From: Luteibacter sp. UNCMF331Sha3.1
Lineage (GTDB): Bacteria > Pseudomonadota > Gammaproteobacteria > Xanthomonadales > Rhodanobacteraceae
Direction of reading: 5' to 3'
Assembly: GCF_900109915.1 (NCBI RefSeq)
Contig: NZ_FOBU01000001.1
Coordinates: 936,764 to 1,000,763, forward strand
Length of the DNA stretch: 64,000 bases
Every line of letters begins with the position of its first letter. Positions within the stretch are counted from its first letter, which is position 1. A program made the translations under genes and the position numbers. Positions 31,597-40,559 of this stretch are shown piece after piece. A model generated the notes under the pieces. It ran no database searches. It was not told the DNA's origin and was given only the letters and a program-made list of their open reading frames with translations.

Positions 31597-32379
31597 TCAG
31601 CGCACGCGTTGAAAGCGACGCTCCACCGCCCCCAGCAACCCATCCACCGACAACGCCAGGGCGCCGACCAGCAAGGCGCCCTGCACCACGTACGCCGGGT
31701 TGTTGCCGATCAGGCCCTCGATGATCGGCGACCCGAGCGTCGTCGCACCCACCGCCGACCCGATCGTGGCCGTGCCGACGCTCACGATCGCCGACAGCCG
31801 CACGCCCGCCATGATGGGACCGGCCGCGAGCGGCAGCTCCACTTCCCACAGCCGTCGCCACCGGCCATAGCCCATGCCGTCCGCCGCGTGGAGGGTCGAC
31901 GCCGGCACCTGTTCGAGGCCCGCCACCGATTGCCCCAGCACGGGAAGCACACCGTACAGGACGAGCGCGAGAAGGATCGGTGCCGAGCCGAACCCGAGCA
32001 ACGGCACCGCGATCGCCAGCACGGCGACCGGGGGAAAGGTCTGGCCGATCACCGCCACGGCGCGCACGGTCGGCAGCAGCGAACGCCCCGAGGGACGCGT
32101 CGCGAGGATGCCCAGCCCGAGACCTAGGATCACGGAGGCCGCGGTCGCCGCGGCCACGAGCCACACATGGGTGAGGGTCAGCGCCGCGAACGACGTGCGC
32201 GTGTAGAGCGGATGCGAGAGCTCGGGCAGCCACGCGTGAAACCAGTCGCCCGAGTGCGGCAGAACGAGCAACAACACGACGAGCACCGTGAGAGGCACCA
32301 CGATCCGGAGAGTGGGAGCCAGCCTGCCGGCGAACGGTGCTCGCCCCAGCCCTCGCAACGAAGCGTCCACGCCCCTCAC
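31597..32379 (-). CDS. yehW: Osmoprotectant ABC transporter, permease (YehW-like)
   Basis: 260 residues, last gene of a yehZYXW-type operon for glycine betaine or a related solute. About five membrane helices and the permease coupling loop ADGMGYGRWRRLWEVELPLA are visible. The GTG at 32379 overlaps the yehX stop (GTGA). Oddly, codons 9-20 (GRAPFAGRLAPT) are encoded by half of a REP-like element (32312-32343). A later start at GTG 32301 or 32298, just after the repeat, would remove it. Function of the family is by homology. Confidence 0.85.
   Translation of the reverse strand: MRGVDASLRGLGRAPFAGRLAPTLRIVVPLTVLVVLLLVLPHSGDWFHAWLPELSHPLYTRTSFAALTLTHVWLVAAATAASVILGLGLGILATRPSGRSLLPTVRAVAVIGQTFPPVAVLAIAVPLLGFGSAPILLALVLYGVLPVLGQSVAGLEQVPASTLHAADGMGYGRWRRLWEVELPLAAGPIMAGVRLSAIVSVGTATIGSAVGATTLGSPIIEGLIGNNPAYVVQGALLVGALALSVDGLLGAVERRFQRVR
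32312..32343. repeat. Half REP-like element inside the yehW 5' coding region
   Basis: GTGGGAGCCAGCCTGCCGGC followed by GAACGGTGCTCG is one arm of a family A element, with no matching second arm. It lies within the N-terminal codons of yehW. Confidence 0.8.
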
Positions 32380-33305
32380 GGTTCGCGCGCCACGAGGTCG
32401 CCGAGCACGATCGCACCGACGATCGCGCCGCGCTCGCGGACCGGCAGACGATCGCGGCGCTGCGCGAGCATCGACGCCAGCGCGTCCTGCAAGGAGTCCG
32501 CGGCGTCGACGGGCTCGCCGTCGGCGCGGTCGCCCACGCGCATGCTCCCACCCACGGTGCGCACCGCGAGTTCGCGCAGTCGCGCATGCGTACCGCCGAC
32601 GAAGTCGCGGACACGGTCGTCGACGGGCCGGTGCAACAGATCGAGCGGCCTGCCGACCTGTGCGAGGCCGCCGTCGAGCATCACCGCCACGCGGTCGCCG
32701 AGCCGGAAGGCCTCGTCCATGTCATGCGTGACGAACAGGATCGTCGTGCCGGTATCGCGCTGGATCGCCTTGAGGCGGGTCTGCAACGACTCGCGGGTGA
32801 CCGGATCGAGGGCGCCGAACGGCTCGTCCATCAGCACGATGCGAGGCCGCGCGGCGAGCGCGCGCGCCACGCCCACGCGCTGCTGCTGGCCGCCCGACAG
32901 CGTGTGCGGATAGCGATCGGCGATGCCGGGTTCGTCGAGACGCAGCAGGTCGATGAGTTCGGCCACGCGTGCACGGACGTCGGCATCGGACCAGGCCAGC
33001 AGGCGTGGAACGGTCGCGATGTTCTCCGCGACCGTGCGGTGCGGAAACAGGCCGACCGACTGGATCGCGTAACCGATGCCCCGCCGCAGCGCCTCGCGCT
33101 CCACCGACGACACGTCGCGACCGTCCACCCGCACGATGCCGCTGTCGACGTGGGCGAGGCGGTTTACCGTGCGCAGCAACGTCGACTTGCCCGAACCGGA
33201 TGGCCCAACGAGCACGAAGAACTCGCCGTCGTCGATGCGCAGCGACAGGTCCTCGATCACCACGCGCTCGCCGAAGCGCTTGCCGACGTGTTCGAACTCG
33301 ATCAT
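32376..33305 (-). CDS. yehX: Osmoprotectant ABC transporter, ATPase (YehX/OpuCA-like)
   Basis: 309 residues. Walker A GPSGSGKST (near 36), signature LSGGQQQRVG, Walker B IVLMDEPFGALD and switch His in FVTHD are all intact. A C-terminal CBS-like segment (about 262-305, ending GAIVLGDLVAREP) is typical of OpuA/YehX ATPases, where it senses ionic strength. The ATG at 33305 overlaps the yehY stop (ATGA), and the gene overlaps yehW at its end. Confidence 0.94.
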   Translation of the reverse strand: MIEFEHVGKRFGERVVIEDLSLRIDDGEFFVLVGPSGSGKSTLLRTVNRLAHVDSGIVRVDGRDVSSVEREALRRGIGYAIQSVGLFPHRTVAENIATVPRLLAWSDADVRARVAELIDLLRLDEPGIADRYPHTLSGGQQQRVGVARALAARPRIVLMDEPFGALDPVTRESLQTRLKAIQRDTGTTILFVTHDMDEAFRLGDRVAVMLDGGLAQVGRPLDLLHRPVDDRVRDFVGGTHARLRELAVRTVGGSMRVGDRADGEPVDAADSLQDALASMLAQRRDRLPVRERGAIVGAIVLGDLVAREP

Positions 33306-34441
33306 GCGCGACGCTCCGTCAGTGCGAGCACGACCTGGAACGCCAGGTCGACCGTCAAGGCCAGTACGATGATGCCGAGCGTGCCCAGGAGCACCATGTC
33401 GATAGCTCCCTGCCCGATGCCGAGGAAGACGAAACGCCCTAATCCGCCCGCGCCGATCAGCGCGGCGACCACGGCCAGCCCGATGGTCTGCACCGCCACG
33501 ATGCGCAGGCCGGCGAGCAGCACGGGCCAGCCCAAGGGCAGCTGCACGCGCCACAGCACCTGCAGGCGGCTCATGCCGAGACCGCGCGCGGCGTCGCGCG
33601 CGTCCTCGGGCACCGCGCCGAGGCCGGCCACGGTATAGCGCACCACCGGCAGCAGCGCGTACAACCACAGCGCGAACACGGCTGGCGCTGCGCCCGTGCC
33701 GCCGAAGCCCAACGCACCAAGGGTCGGCCATGCGCGCGCGAGCCATGCGAAGGGGCCGATGAGCAAGGCGAAGAGCGCGAGGGACGGCACCGTCTGCAGG
33801 AACGCGAGCAACCCCACGACGATGCCGTCGGCGCGCCGCCTCCGCCACACCCACCAGCCGAGCGGCCCGCCGGTGAGTACCGCGAGCACCAGCGTGATCG
33901 CCGCCAGCCGCACATGGACGACCACCGCCTGCGCGAACGGCGCGCGCTGGGCCTGCCACTCGCGCACGAGCGCGAGACCGTCGAAGGCCCCCGTCACGGT
34001 CAGCGCGACGACGACCGCGAGTGCGGCGCCCCACGCGCCGGCCTGCACCACGACGCGCGTACCGCGCAGCCGGTCGAGGAGCAACAACGCGGCGGCCAGC
34101 CACGTCACCCAGAAGCCCGAGGCGAGCTGCACGCGTGTCGTGCGCGCCGCGCCGTCGAGGATCGTGTCGGCGCTCATTCCCGCCAGCCACGGCAGCCCCG
34201 CCACCGCGAGCCAGGCGATGCTCGCGACAACGACGCCGTGCCCGCGAAACCGCACGGCGCCACAAACGATCGCGACACCCCATGCCGCGAACAGCCATGC
34301 GGTGTGCGGACTCGTCGGCACACCGGCGAGCAGGCGATTCGGCGCGACGTGGAGCATCGGCAGGAACGCCGCCGCCAGCAACGCCGTGGTGGACAACACG
34401 AGGATGGGAAGCGCCTCGCCGCGCGTGCGGGTCTCGCTCAT
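33302..34441 (-). CDS. yehY: Osmoprotectant ABC transporter, large permease (YehY-like)
   Basis: 379 residues. The N-terminal half is an extra block of about five membrane helices as in E. coli YehY; the C-terminal half is a BPD_transp_1 permease domain with the coupling loop ARGLGMSRLQVLWRVQLPLG. With YehW it should form the membrane pore. ATGA overlaps link it to both osmF and yehX. The size difference between the two permeases (379 and 260 residues) matches the YehY/YehW pair. Confidence 0.92.
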   Translation of the reverse strand: MSETRTRGEALPILVLSTTALLAAAFLPMLHVAPNRLLAGVPTSPHTAWLFAAWGVAIVCGAVRFRGHGVVVASIAWLAVAGLPWLAGMSADTILDGAARTTRVQLASGFWVTWLAAALLLLDRLRGTRVVVQAGAWGAALAVVVALTVTGAFDGLALVREWQAQRAPFAQAVVVHVRLAAITLVLAVLTGGPLGWWVWRRRRADGIVVGLLAFLQTVPSLALFALLIGPFAWLARAWPTLGALGFGGTGAAPAVFALWLYALLPVVRYTVAGLGAVPEDARDAARGLGMSRLQVLWRVQLPLGWPVLLAGLRIVAVQTIGLAVVAALIGAGGLGRFVFLGIGQGAIDMVLLGTLGIIVLALTVDLAFQVVLALTERRA

Positions 34442-35340
34442 GGCACGAGGCCCTGGTGGCGCAGATAGTCGGCGGCGACCGCCGCGGGATCTTCGCCTTC
34501 GATCTGCGTGCGAGCGTTGAGGCGGCGCAGGACGTCGAGGGTCAACGGCCGGAACGCCGCCGCGAGCGAGGGCCGGATGGCCGGATAACGGCGCAGCACA
34601 TCGTCGCGAACCACCGGCGCGGGCTGGTACACCATCTCGACGTGCTTCGGATCGTCGAGCACCACGAGGCCGGTCATGGCGATGGCGCCGTCCGTCGAAT
34701 AAACCATGCTGGCGTTCACGCCGGAGATGCCTTCGGCGGCCGCCTTGATCGTCGCCGAGGTATCGCCGCCCGCCAGCACCAGCAGCTGATCGCCGCGCAG
34801 GGTGAAACCGTAGGCGGTCTGGAACGCCGGCAGCGCCGCGTCACTCTCCACGAATTCCGCCGAGCCGGCGAGTAGCACGTCGCCCCCGCCATTCACCCAG
34901 CGCGCGAAGTCGCCGAGGCTGCGCAGGCGCTCGCGTACCGCGACGTCGCCGCGCACGCCGACGGCCCAGTGGTTGTCGGCCGGTGCCGGCGACAGCCAGA
35001 CAAGGCGATTCGCGGCCGCGTCCAGCGACGACGCCAGCGCGTACGCCTTCGCCGCATCGCGAAAGCCAGGGTCGGATTCCCGGTGGAAGAAGAACGCCGC
35101 GTTGCCCGTGTACTCCGGGTAGATGTCGAGGTCGCCGTTGAGCAGCGCCCGCCGCACGATGGAGGTCGGCCCCAGTTGCGTCCGGTCGACGACCGGCACG
35201 CCCGCGTGGCGGAGCACCTGAAGCACGACCTGCCCCAGCAGCGCGCCCTCGTTGTCCGCCTTCGAGCCGACGCGTACGGGCGCCTGCGCATGGGCCGCGA
35301 ACGCGATCAGGGCAACAGCGACGACCAGCAGGCGACGCAA
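34438..35340 (-). CDS. osmF: Osmoprotectant ABC transporter, substrate-binding protein (OsmF/YehZ-like)
   Basis: 300 residues. A signal peptide (MRRLLVVAVALIAFAAHAQA) precedes an OpuAC-type binding domain; VRVGSKADNEGALLGQ, LDIYPEYTGNA and NASMVYSTDGAI are typical of the family. The only plausible start is TTG at 35340, three bases after the stop of the GH31 gene, so translation probably depends on coupling. The ligand is likely glycine betaine or another quaternary amine. The order binding protein-large permease-ATPase-small permease equals yehZYXW. Confidence 0.88.
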   Translation of the reverse strand: MRRLLVVAVALIAFAAHAQAPVRVGSKADNEGALLGQVVLQVLRHAGVPVVDRTQLGPTSIVRRALLNGDLDIYPEYTGNAAFFFHRESDPGFRDAAKAYALASSLDAAANRLVWLSPAPADNHWAVGVRGDVAVRERLRSLGDFARWVNGGGDVLLAGSAEFVESDAALPAFQTAYGFTLRGDQLLVLAGGDTSATIKAAAEGISGVNASMVYSTDGAIAMTGLVVLDDPKHVEMVYQPAPVVRDDVLRRYPAIRPSLAAAFRPLTLDVLRRLNARTQIEGEDPAAVAADYLRHQGLVP

Positions 35341-35343
35341 ACG

Positions 35344-37944
35344 TCAGCGCCCCAGCAGGTCGGCGAACGTGCGCTTGAACGCGTCGTCGATCGGTGTCGC
35401 GTCGACGCTGGCGGGCAGCGCCGCGAAGCGCGCCTCGAAGGCGTTCACCGCGGCGATGAAACGCTCCGCCCTGCCCTCGTCGTCGCCCTCTTCCACCGCG
35501 TATTCGATGACGCGTGCCGCCTGGCCGGCCAGGTCGACGTCGTCGGGCAGCGCCGAGATGTCGCCCCACACCTGCTTGAGGTATTTGACGGCGTCGGCGG
35601 CCCGGCGCATGCGATGCAGCAAGGCCTTCGGCGGCGCGTGCTCGGGCGCGAAACGCGCCACCACGTCCTGCGCCTCGCCGACCGGCACGTGGCCCAGATC
35701 GACGCGGATGCACAACCACGCCGCGTCGAAGAGCCAGGTGCCCGGCCGGGGTGTCGCGCTGTACGGCAAGGCCTCGCCGTTGACCTCCACGGTTTCGGGA
35801 ATGCCCGCGTCGAGAAACTGCACGACGTACGCGCGCGTCGACGGCCGGCCGTGATAATCGCCATCCATCGCGTCGATGTGCACGCGATGCGCACGATCGC
35901 CGCGACGGCTGCGAATCGGCGTCCGCGCGAACTCACCGCGCTGGTAGCCCTGCGTCGTGCCGTCGTCGTCGTAGAGTTCCGCGCGCCCCTCGTCGCCGGG
36001 AAACACCTGCAGGATGATCGAATCGGGCACGGTGGCGAGGTCGCGCATGCCTTCGGGATACAGCGGCACCACGCTGCCGGGCCGCACGAAGATGGGAATC
36101 TCTTCCAGCGTGTACGACCGCTCGAGGACCCGGCCACCGTCGAACGATTCCGCGCCGTCGCGCGTGTACCACAGGCCCGGCGGCAGCCAGACGGGAAACG
36201 CGGCCGTGCCGTCGGCACCCACGGGTGTCGTCACCGGCGCCACGAGGATGTCGTTGCCGAACATGTACTGCGACGGGTGCGCGTAGGCCTCTTCGTGGGT
36301 CGGCCAGTGGTAGTACATCGGCCGCACCAGCGACACGCCGCTGTCGTACGCGTGGCGCGCGGCCGCGTAGATATACGGCGCGAGCTGGTAGCGCAGACGG
36401 ATCGCGGCGAAGATCGCATCGCCACAGGGCGGGCCGAAGTGCCACGGCTCCTTGTGCAGGCTGGCTTCCTTCGCCGAGTGCGTGCGCAGCACCGGACTGA
36501 AGACCCCGAGCTGCATCCAGCGCGCGTAGAGCTCCGGTTCGAGGTGACGCTCCGGGCGCGGAATGTGCTTGTGGAACGTGTGCCCGCCGATGTCGTGGCT
36601 CCAGTAACCGTAGAGCACGTTGGACGCCATCGCTGTGAAGTGCGGCTGGAACGCGAGCGACGTCCAAGAGATCACGCTGTCGCCGGAGAACCCGATCGGA
36701 TAACGATGGTTACCCAGCCCGCCCCAGCGATGGTAGATGAGGCCACGACGATCGCCGTCACGCTGCATCTCGGTGAAGAACACATGGTTGAGCCACCACG
36801 TGTTGGACAGGCCCGGATGCGCTTTCGACTCCGGCCACTGCTGCCAGTCGAGCCACCAGAAATCGACGCCCTGTCTTTCGAGCGGATGGAGGATCGTGTC
36901 GAACAGCGCGCGCATGTACGGCTGCGACGTGCCTTCGAACGGTATCGGCGCACGCGTGCTGGTATCCCACGACAGCGCGGCGGCCATCGCGTCGTAACGC
37001 TCCTCGTGCGGCTGCACGCCAGACGCCGGATGCAGGTTCAGCGTGATGCGCAGGTTCTCGCCATGCGCCCAGCGCATGAAGGCCTTCGGATCGGGAAACA
37101 GGCTGCGGTTGAACGTGTAGCCCGTCCATCCCGACTGCTCGCCGAAGGCGTCCTTCTGCTCGTGACCGGGGCGCAGCGACAGCCCGGGCGTGGTGTGCCA
37201 GTCCATGTCGAGCACGAGCACGTCGAGCGGAATGCGCTCCTTGTCGAAGCGCTTGCCGAGCGTGCGCAGCTCGTCGTCCGAATAATTCCAGTAGCGCGAC
37301 CACCAGTACCCGAACACGAAGCGCGGCGGGATCGGCTGCGGCCCCGCGATGGCCGCGAAATCCGCCAGCGCCGCGAGGTAGTCGTGGCCGTAACCGAAGA
37401 AATAGAGGTCCTGGCGGTCGCCGGGCGGGCGTTCGCGCACCCAGCCCTCGTCGTCGATGCCAAAGCCATGCGTGTCGTCGACCACGTGCCAGCCGTCGCG
37501 TGCGATCAGGCCCTCCTCGATGGGCAGCTTGCTGCCGTCCTGCCACGTGTCGCCGTCGTAGCGGTCGAGCGTGCGGTACGTGCCGCCGAGATTCGCCTGC
37601 TGCGCCGTGCCGGGTCGCCAGGTGGTCTCGCCATCGCCCACGCGAACCGTGACGGCCAGGTTGCCCGTGTCGAACCGACCGGCACTCATGGTGTAGCGCA
37701 GACGAACCCGCCCCGTATCGATCGTCAGCATGCCGCCGTCTTCGTCCAGCGTGAAGGGCGGCACCTCGAGCGCACGGTGGACGACCACCTGCGTGCGATC
37801 GTCGCGAAACGCGCCATCGGCGCTCCATTCCATGCGGATCAGGCGGGGCGTGAGGACGGTGAACCGGACGTTCCCTCGTTCGACGATGGCTTCGGGACTC
37901 GCTGCCGCGCCCTCGATGGCGCGACCGTCTGTCTTGGCTTCCAT
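35344..37944 (-). CDS. Glycoside hydrolase family 31 (alpha-glucosidase/xylosidase-like)
   Basis: 866 residues from ATG 37944; the frame is open to 38106 but the extra codons run through a REP element. GH31 layout: N-terminal beta-sandwich, (beta/alpha)8 barrel with catalytic nucleophile Asp366 in WWLDWQQW and acid/base Asp422 in FSGDSVISW, then beta domains. No signal peptide, so cytoplasmic. Substrate could be alpha-glucosides or alpha-xylosides. An extra helical C-terminal region of about 90 residues (from about KALLHRMRRAADA) is unusual. Its stop is 3 bases before osmF, so it probably heads that operon. Confidence 0.9.
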   Translation of the reverse strand: MEAKTDGRAIEGAAASPEAIVERGNVRFTVLTPRLIRMEWSADGAFRDDRTQVVVHRALEVPPFTLDEDGGMLTIDTGRVRLRYTMSAGRFDTGNLAVTVRVGDGETTWRPGTAQQANLGGTYRTLDRYDGDTWQDGSKLPIEEGLIARDGWHVVDDTHGFGIDDEGWVRERPPGDRQDLYFFGYGHDYLAALADFAAIAGPQPIPPRFVFGYWWSRYWNYSDDELRTLGKRFDKERIPLDVLVLDMDWHTTPGLSLRPGHEQKDAFGEQSGWTGYTFNRSLFPDPKAFMRWAHGENLRITLNLHPASGVQPHEERYDAMAAALSWDTSTRAPIPFEGTSQPYMRALFDTILHPLERQGVDFWWLDWQQWPESKAHPGLSNTWWLNHVFFTEMQRDGDRRGLIYHRWGGLGNHRYPIGFSGDSVISWTSLAFQPHFTAMASNVLYGYWSHDIGGHTFHKHIPRPERHLEPELYARWMQLGVFSPVLRTHSAKEASLHKEPWHFGPPCGDAIFAAIRLRYQLAPYIYAAARHAYDSGVSLVRPMYYHWPTHEEAYAHPSQYMFGNDILVAPVTTPVGADGTAAFPVWLPPGLWYTRDGAESFDGGRVLERSYTLEEIPIFVRPGSVVPLYPEGMRDLATVPDSIILQVFPGDEGRAELYDDDGTTQGYQRGEFARTPIRSRRGDRAHRVHIDAMDGDYHGRPSTRAYVVQFLDAGIPETVEVNGEALPYSATPRPGTWLFDAAWLCIRVDLGHVPVGEAQDVVARFAPEHAPPKALLHRMRRAADAVKYLKQVWGDISALPDDVDLAGQAARVIEYAVEEGDDEGRAERFIAAVNAFEARFAALPASVDATPIDDAFKRTFADLLGR

Positions 37945-38062
37945 GGGCTGGGGCACCCTTCTTCGGACCGGAGGCGGACCATTATGACGCGACGCCGCAA
38001 CGAACCGGTGAACGGCCCCGCATTCTTGAAGCATCCGGCCCCGATCTGCGGGCGCCTGCTCC

Positions 38063-38132
38063 TGTAAGAGCGGACCCGGCCGCGAAGGGGTGCTCGCGGC
38101 AAGCACCCATCGCGGCCAGGTCCGCTCCTACA
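38063..38132. repeat. REP-like palindrome, family B variant
   Basis: TGTAAGAGCGGAC at 38063 pairs imperfectly with GTCCGCTCCTACA ending at 38132; interior GGGTGCTCGCGGCAAGCACCC. It separates the GH31 gene from the diguanylate cyclase gene. Confidence 0.8.
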
Positions 38133-38138
38133 CGTGCG

Positions 38139-39356
38139 TCAGAGCACTACGCAGCAATTGCGCCCGGCGCGTTTCGCCGCATACAGCGCGCGATCGGCGC
38201 GATCGAAGACGGCGGCGGCGCGTTCGGCGGCGGTGAAACGCGTGAGGCCACCCGACATGGTCACGGTGACCGGCTTCGAGCTGGCGTGGAACGCGAGCTT
38301 TTCCACCGTGGTGCAGAGGTGTCGCGAGAGCACCTCGGCGTCGTCGGGGTTCATGTCGGCGAACAGGACCACGAACTCCTCTCCGCCGTAGCGGGCCACG
38401 AAAGCCTTTCCTTCGAGCTCGCGCGCGAGGGTCTGGCCGACGATACGCAGCACGGCGTCGCCCGCGGCATGGCCATACGTATCGTTGATGACCTTGAAGT
38501 GGTCGACGTCGAAGGCGCCGATGCAGGCGACGCCGCCGTCTTCGCGCACCTCGCGCTCGATGTCGGCGACGCGTCGGTCGTAGGCGAGGCGGTTCGGCAG
38601 GCCCGTGAGCCGATCGGTCAGGGCGAGCTCGTGCTCCCGGCGCAGCGAGTCCTGCAGCGTGGTCGCCTCCGACTCCAGTTGTTCCACGCGATCGTGCATG
38701 CGCTTCGCGCGCTCGCGATACGCGGTGAGGCGGGCGTCCTCGCGTTCGCGGAAATCGCGGAAGTGGCGGTCGATCACCGAGAGCCGTTCGTCGACTTCGG
38801 CCTGCAGGCTGGCGAGATCCGTCGCGGCCAGCGTGCGCTCGCCGAGCGCACGCATCTCCTCGCGCACCTGGGCATCCAGCATCCGACCGCCCTGCTCGCC
38901 CGCGTCGCTGGCCGCGTTCTCGCCCGCAAGATAGCGCGTCATGTCGCCGAGCCGCGCGCTCACGGCGCCGAGGAGATCCTGGAGACGCGCGACGTCGGCG
39001 CGAAGCGCATCGACGACCGCGCGCTCCGGCGACGGCTCGTCCGGCCGCGACGCCGGCGAGGGCGCCGCGTCGAGCTGCGTCACGGCCTCGGCGAGCGCAT
39101 CGAGCAGCGGTTCGAGGGTGGCCGGCGACGGCGAGCCGCGCAGTTCGTATGTCAGGCTGTCGAGCAAGCGGTCGAGTTCGCCACCGTCGCCCCGGACGAG
39201 CACGGCGAGACGCAGCGACAGCCGGCGCAGCACGTCGCCGACGGCGCGGAACTCCCGCTCGTCGTGCTCCATCCGCTCGAGCGCGAGGTGGTATTTACGC
39301 TCCCAGAGATCCGGGCCCGTGCGATCCGTGCCGTCGTTGTCCGCCTCGTGTCGCAT
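38139..39356 (-). CDS. Diguanylate cyclase, soluble, with helical N-terminus
   Basis: 405 residues. No membrane helix. A long helical N-terminus (1-225, coiled coil near 175-225 with RERAKRMHDRVEQLESEATT) leads to a GGDEF domain with active-site GGEEF (ARYGGEEFVVLF). It should make cyclic di-GMP from two GTP. The inhibitory RxxD site is replaced by EGKA. It lies 15 bp after the outer-membrane barrel gene and ends the five-gene unit that starts at 43804. Confidence 0.92.
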   Translation of the reverse strand: MRHEADNDGTDRTGPDLWERKYHLALERMEHDEREFRAVGDVLRRLSLRLAVLVRGDGGELDRLLDSLTYELRGSPSPATLEPLLDALAEAVTQLDAAPSPASRPDEPSPERAVVDALRADVARLQDLLGAVSARLGDMTRYLAGENAASDAGEQGGRMLDAQVREEMRALGERTLAATDLASLQAEVDERLSVIDRHFRDFREREDARLTAYRERAKRMHDRVEQLESEATTLQDSLRREHELALTDRLTGLPNRLAYDRRVADIEREVREDGGVACIGAFDVDHFKVINDTYGHAAGDAVLRIVGQTLARELEGKAFVARYGGEEFVVLFADMNPDDAEVLSRHLCTTVEKLAFHASSKPVTVTMSGGLTRFTAAERAAAVFDRADRALYAAKRAGRNCCVVL

Positions 39357-39371
39357 CGTACGTCCCGTGGC

Positions 39372-40559
39372 TCAGTAATAAACGCGGGCAAGCAGCTGCA
39401 ACTGGTTGCCGCCCTGCCGCGAGGGATCGCCGAACACGGCGGAGGCGTCGCGGTTCACGTCCACGTGCAGCCACTCGGCGGTGAGGCGCAGCCAGTCGAG
39501 CGGGCGCCAGTTGAGAGCGGCGGTGACGGCATGCCCGCGCTCGGACGGATTGCGCGTGCTGAACCGCTCCACGCGCACCGCCGGACGCCAGGCGCCGCGA
39601 TTCCACCCCGCGAGCACGAACGCGGATCGGAACGGGGTAAGGAAGCTGACGCCGTCGGGTCGCACATCGGTATCGCCGTCCATCGCCTGGGCGATGACGG
39701 TCAGGGGGCCCCGGGTCCAGACCGCGCCGGCCGACCAGAAACGCGTACGCCAGGCGAAGAGTCGCTCGCCGCCCGCATAGAGCGTGTACGCCGCGGGGTC
39801 GGCGCGGTTGTCGTAATGCAGCGCGCGCAGCTCCCAGCCCTCGATCGCTTTCCACGACGCATCGGCATACCAGCCCGTGCGTCCTCCGATGGGTCGGAAC
39901 GGGTCGTAGGTTTCGCGCTCGCCGCGGTCGGCCGGCTCGCGCAGGCGGCCGCCGATACCGTACGTGACGTCGCTCAGCGACCAGCCGCGCAGGGCGAGGA
40001 TGTTGCCGGCCACGTCGTTGTTCCGGAAGAGGCCGCCGCCGAAGGAAAGCGTGCCGCTCCGCGCCCGCCATTCCTCGCGCACTTCGGCGCCGAACCCGCG
40101 GATTTCCTCCCCCACCCAGCTGTTGATCGCCGAGGGCGTGATGGTCCACGGGCTGGTCCAGCCGATGCCGTCGTTTTCCAGCGAGATCGGCAGGAAGTAG
40201 AGGCCGGCTTTCGCCGAGCCGCGCCACGCACCGGTCGACACCGGCCGATAGCGCACGTACGCCTCGGGAACCTGCAGGTCGGTGCGATCGGTGCGCTGCA
40301 GCTGGACGTCGACGAGCGCGAACAGCGACGGCGTCGGCTGCGCGGTGACGACGAGGCCGGCCGCGCCGAACCGCACGCCGCGCGCGTCGTCGCCATAGCG
40401 TGTGTGCCCGCTCCCGCCGTCGACGAACGACCGGGGCGCGGGCGCGTCGACCAGCCGCGCATCCGCGAAGGCGTGCAGCTTCACGTCCTGCGCCGTTCCC
40501 GTGGAAGCGGCGATACCGGCCAGCAGCGCGACGGCACAGCGGCGTAGGACCGGCGTCAC
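39372..40559 (-). CDS. Predicted outer-membrane beta-barrel protein
   Basis: 395 residues. Signal peptide ends near STGTAQD. The rest shows alternating aromatic/polar strands and finishes with LLARVYY, a C-terminal aromatic as recognised by the BAM machinery. It has no cysteine cluster or plug domain, so a porin-like channel is likely; the family is unknown to me. GTG at 40559 is chosen because it overlaps the stop of the upstream EAL gene (GTGA); an ATG 15 bases further upstream would increase the overlap. Confidence 0.75.
   Translation of the reverse strand: MTPVLRRCAVALLAGIAASTGTAQDVKLHAFADARLVDAPAPRSFVDGGSGHTRYGDDARGVRFGAAGLVVTAQPTPSLFALVDVQLQRTDRTDLQVPEAYVRYRPVSTGAWRGSAKAGLYFLPISLENDGIGWTSPWTITPSAINSWVGEEIRGFGAEVREEWRARSGTLSFGGGLFRNNDVAGNILALRGWSLSDVTYGIGGRLREPADRGERETYDPFRPIGGRTGWYADASWKAIEGWELRALHYDNRADPAAYTLYAGGERLFAWRTRFWSAGAVWTRGPLTVIAQAMDGDTDVRPDGVSFLTPFRSAFVLAGWNRGAWRPAVRVERFSTRNPSERGHAVTAALNWRPLDWLRLTAEWLHVDVNRDASAVFGDPSRQGGNQLQLLARVYY

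Noticed and set aside
30235-32127. 630-codon frame overlapping the M13 peptidase and the yehW gene
   Set aside because: Arg/Ala-rich shadow crossing a REP element and two real genes.
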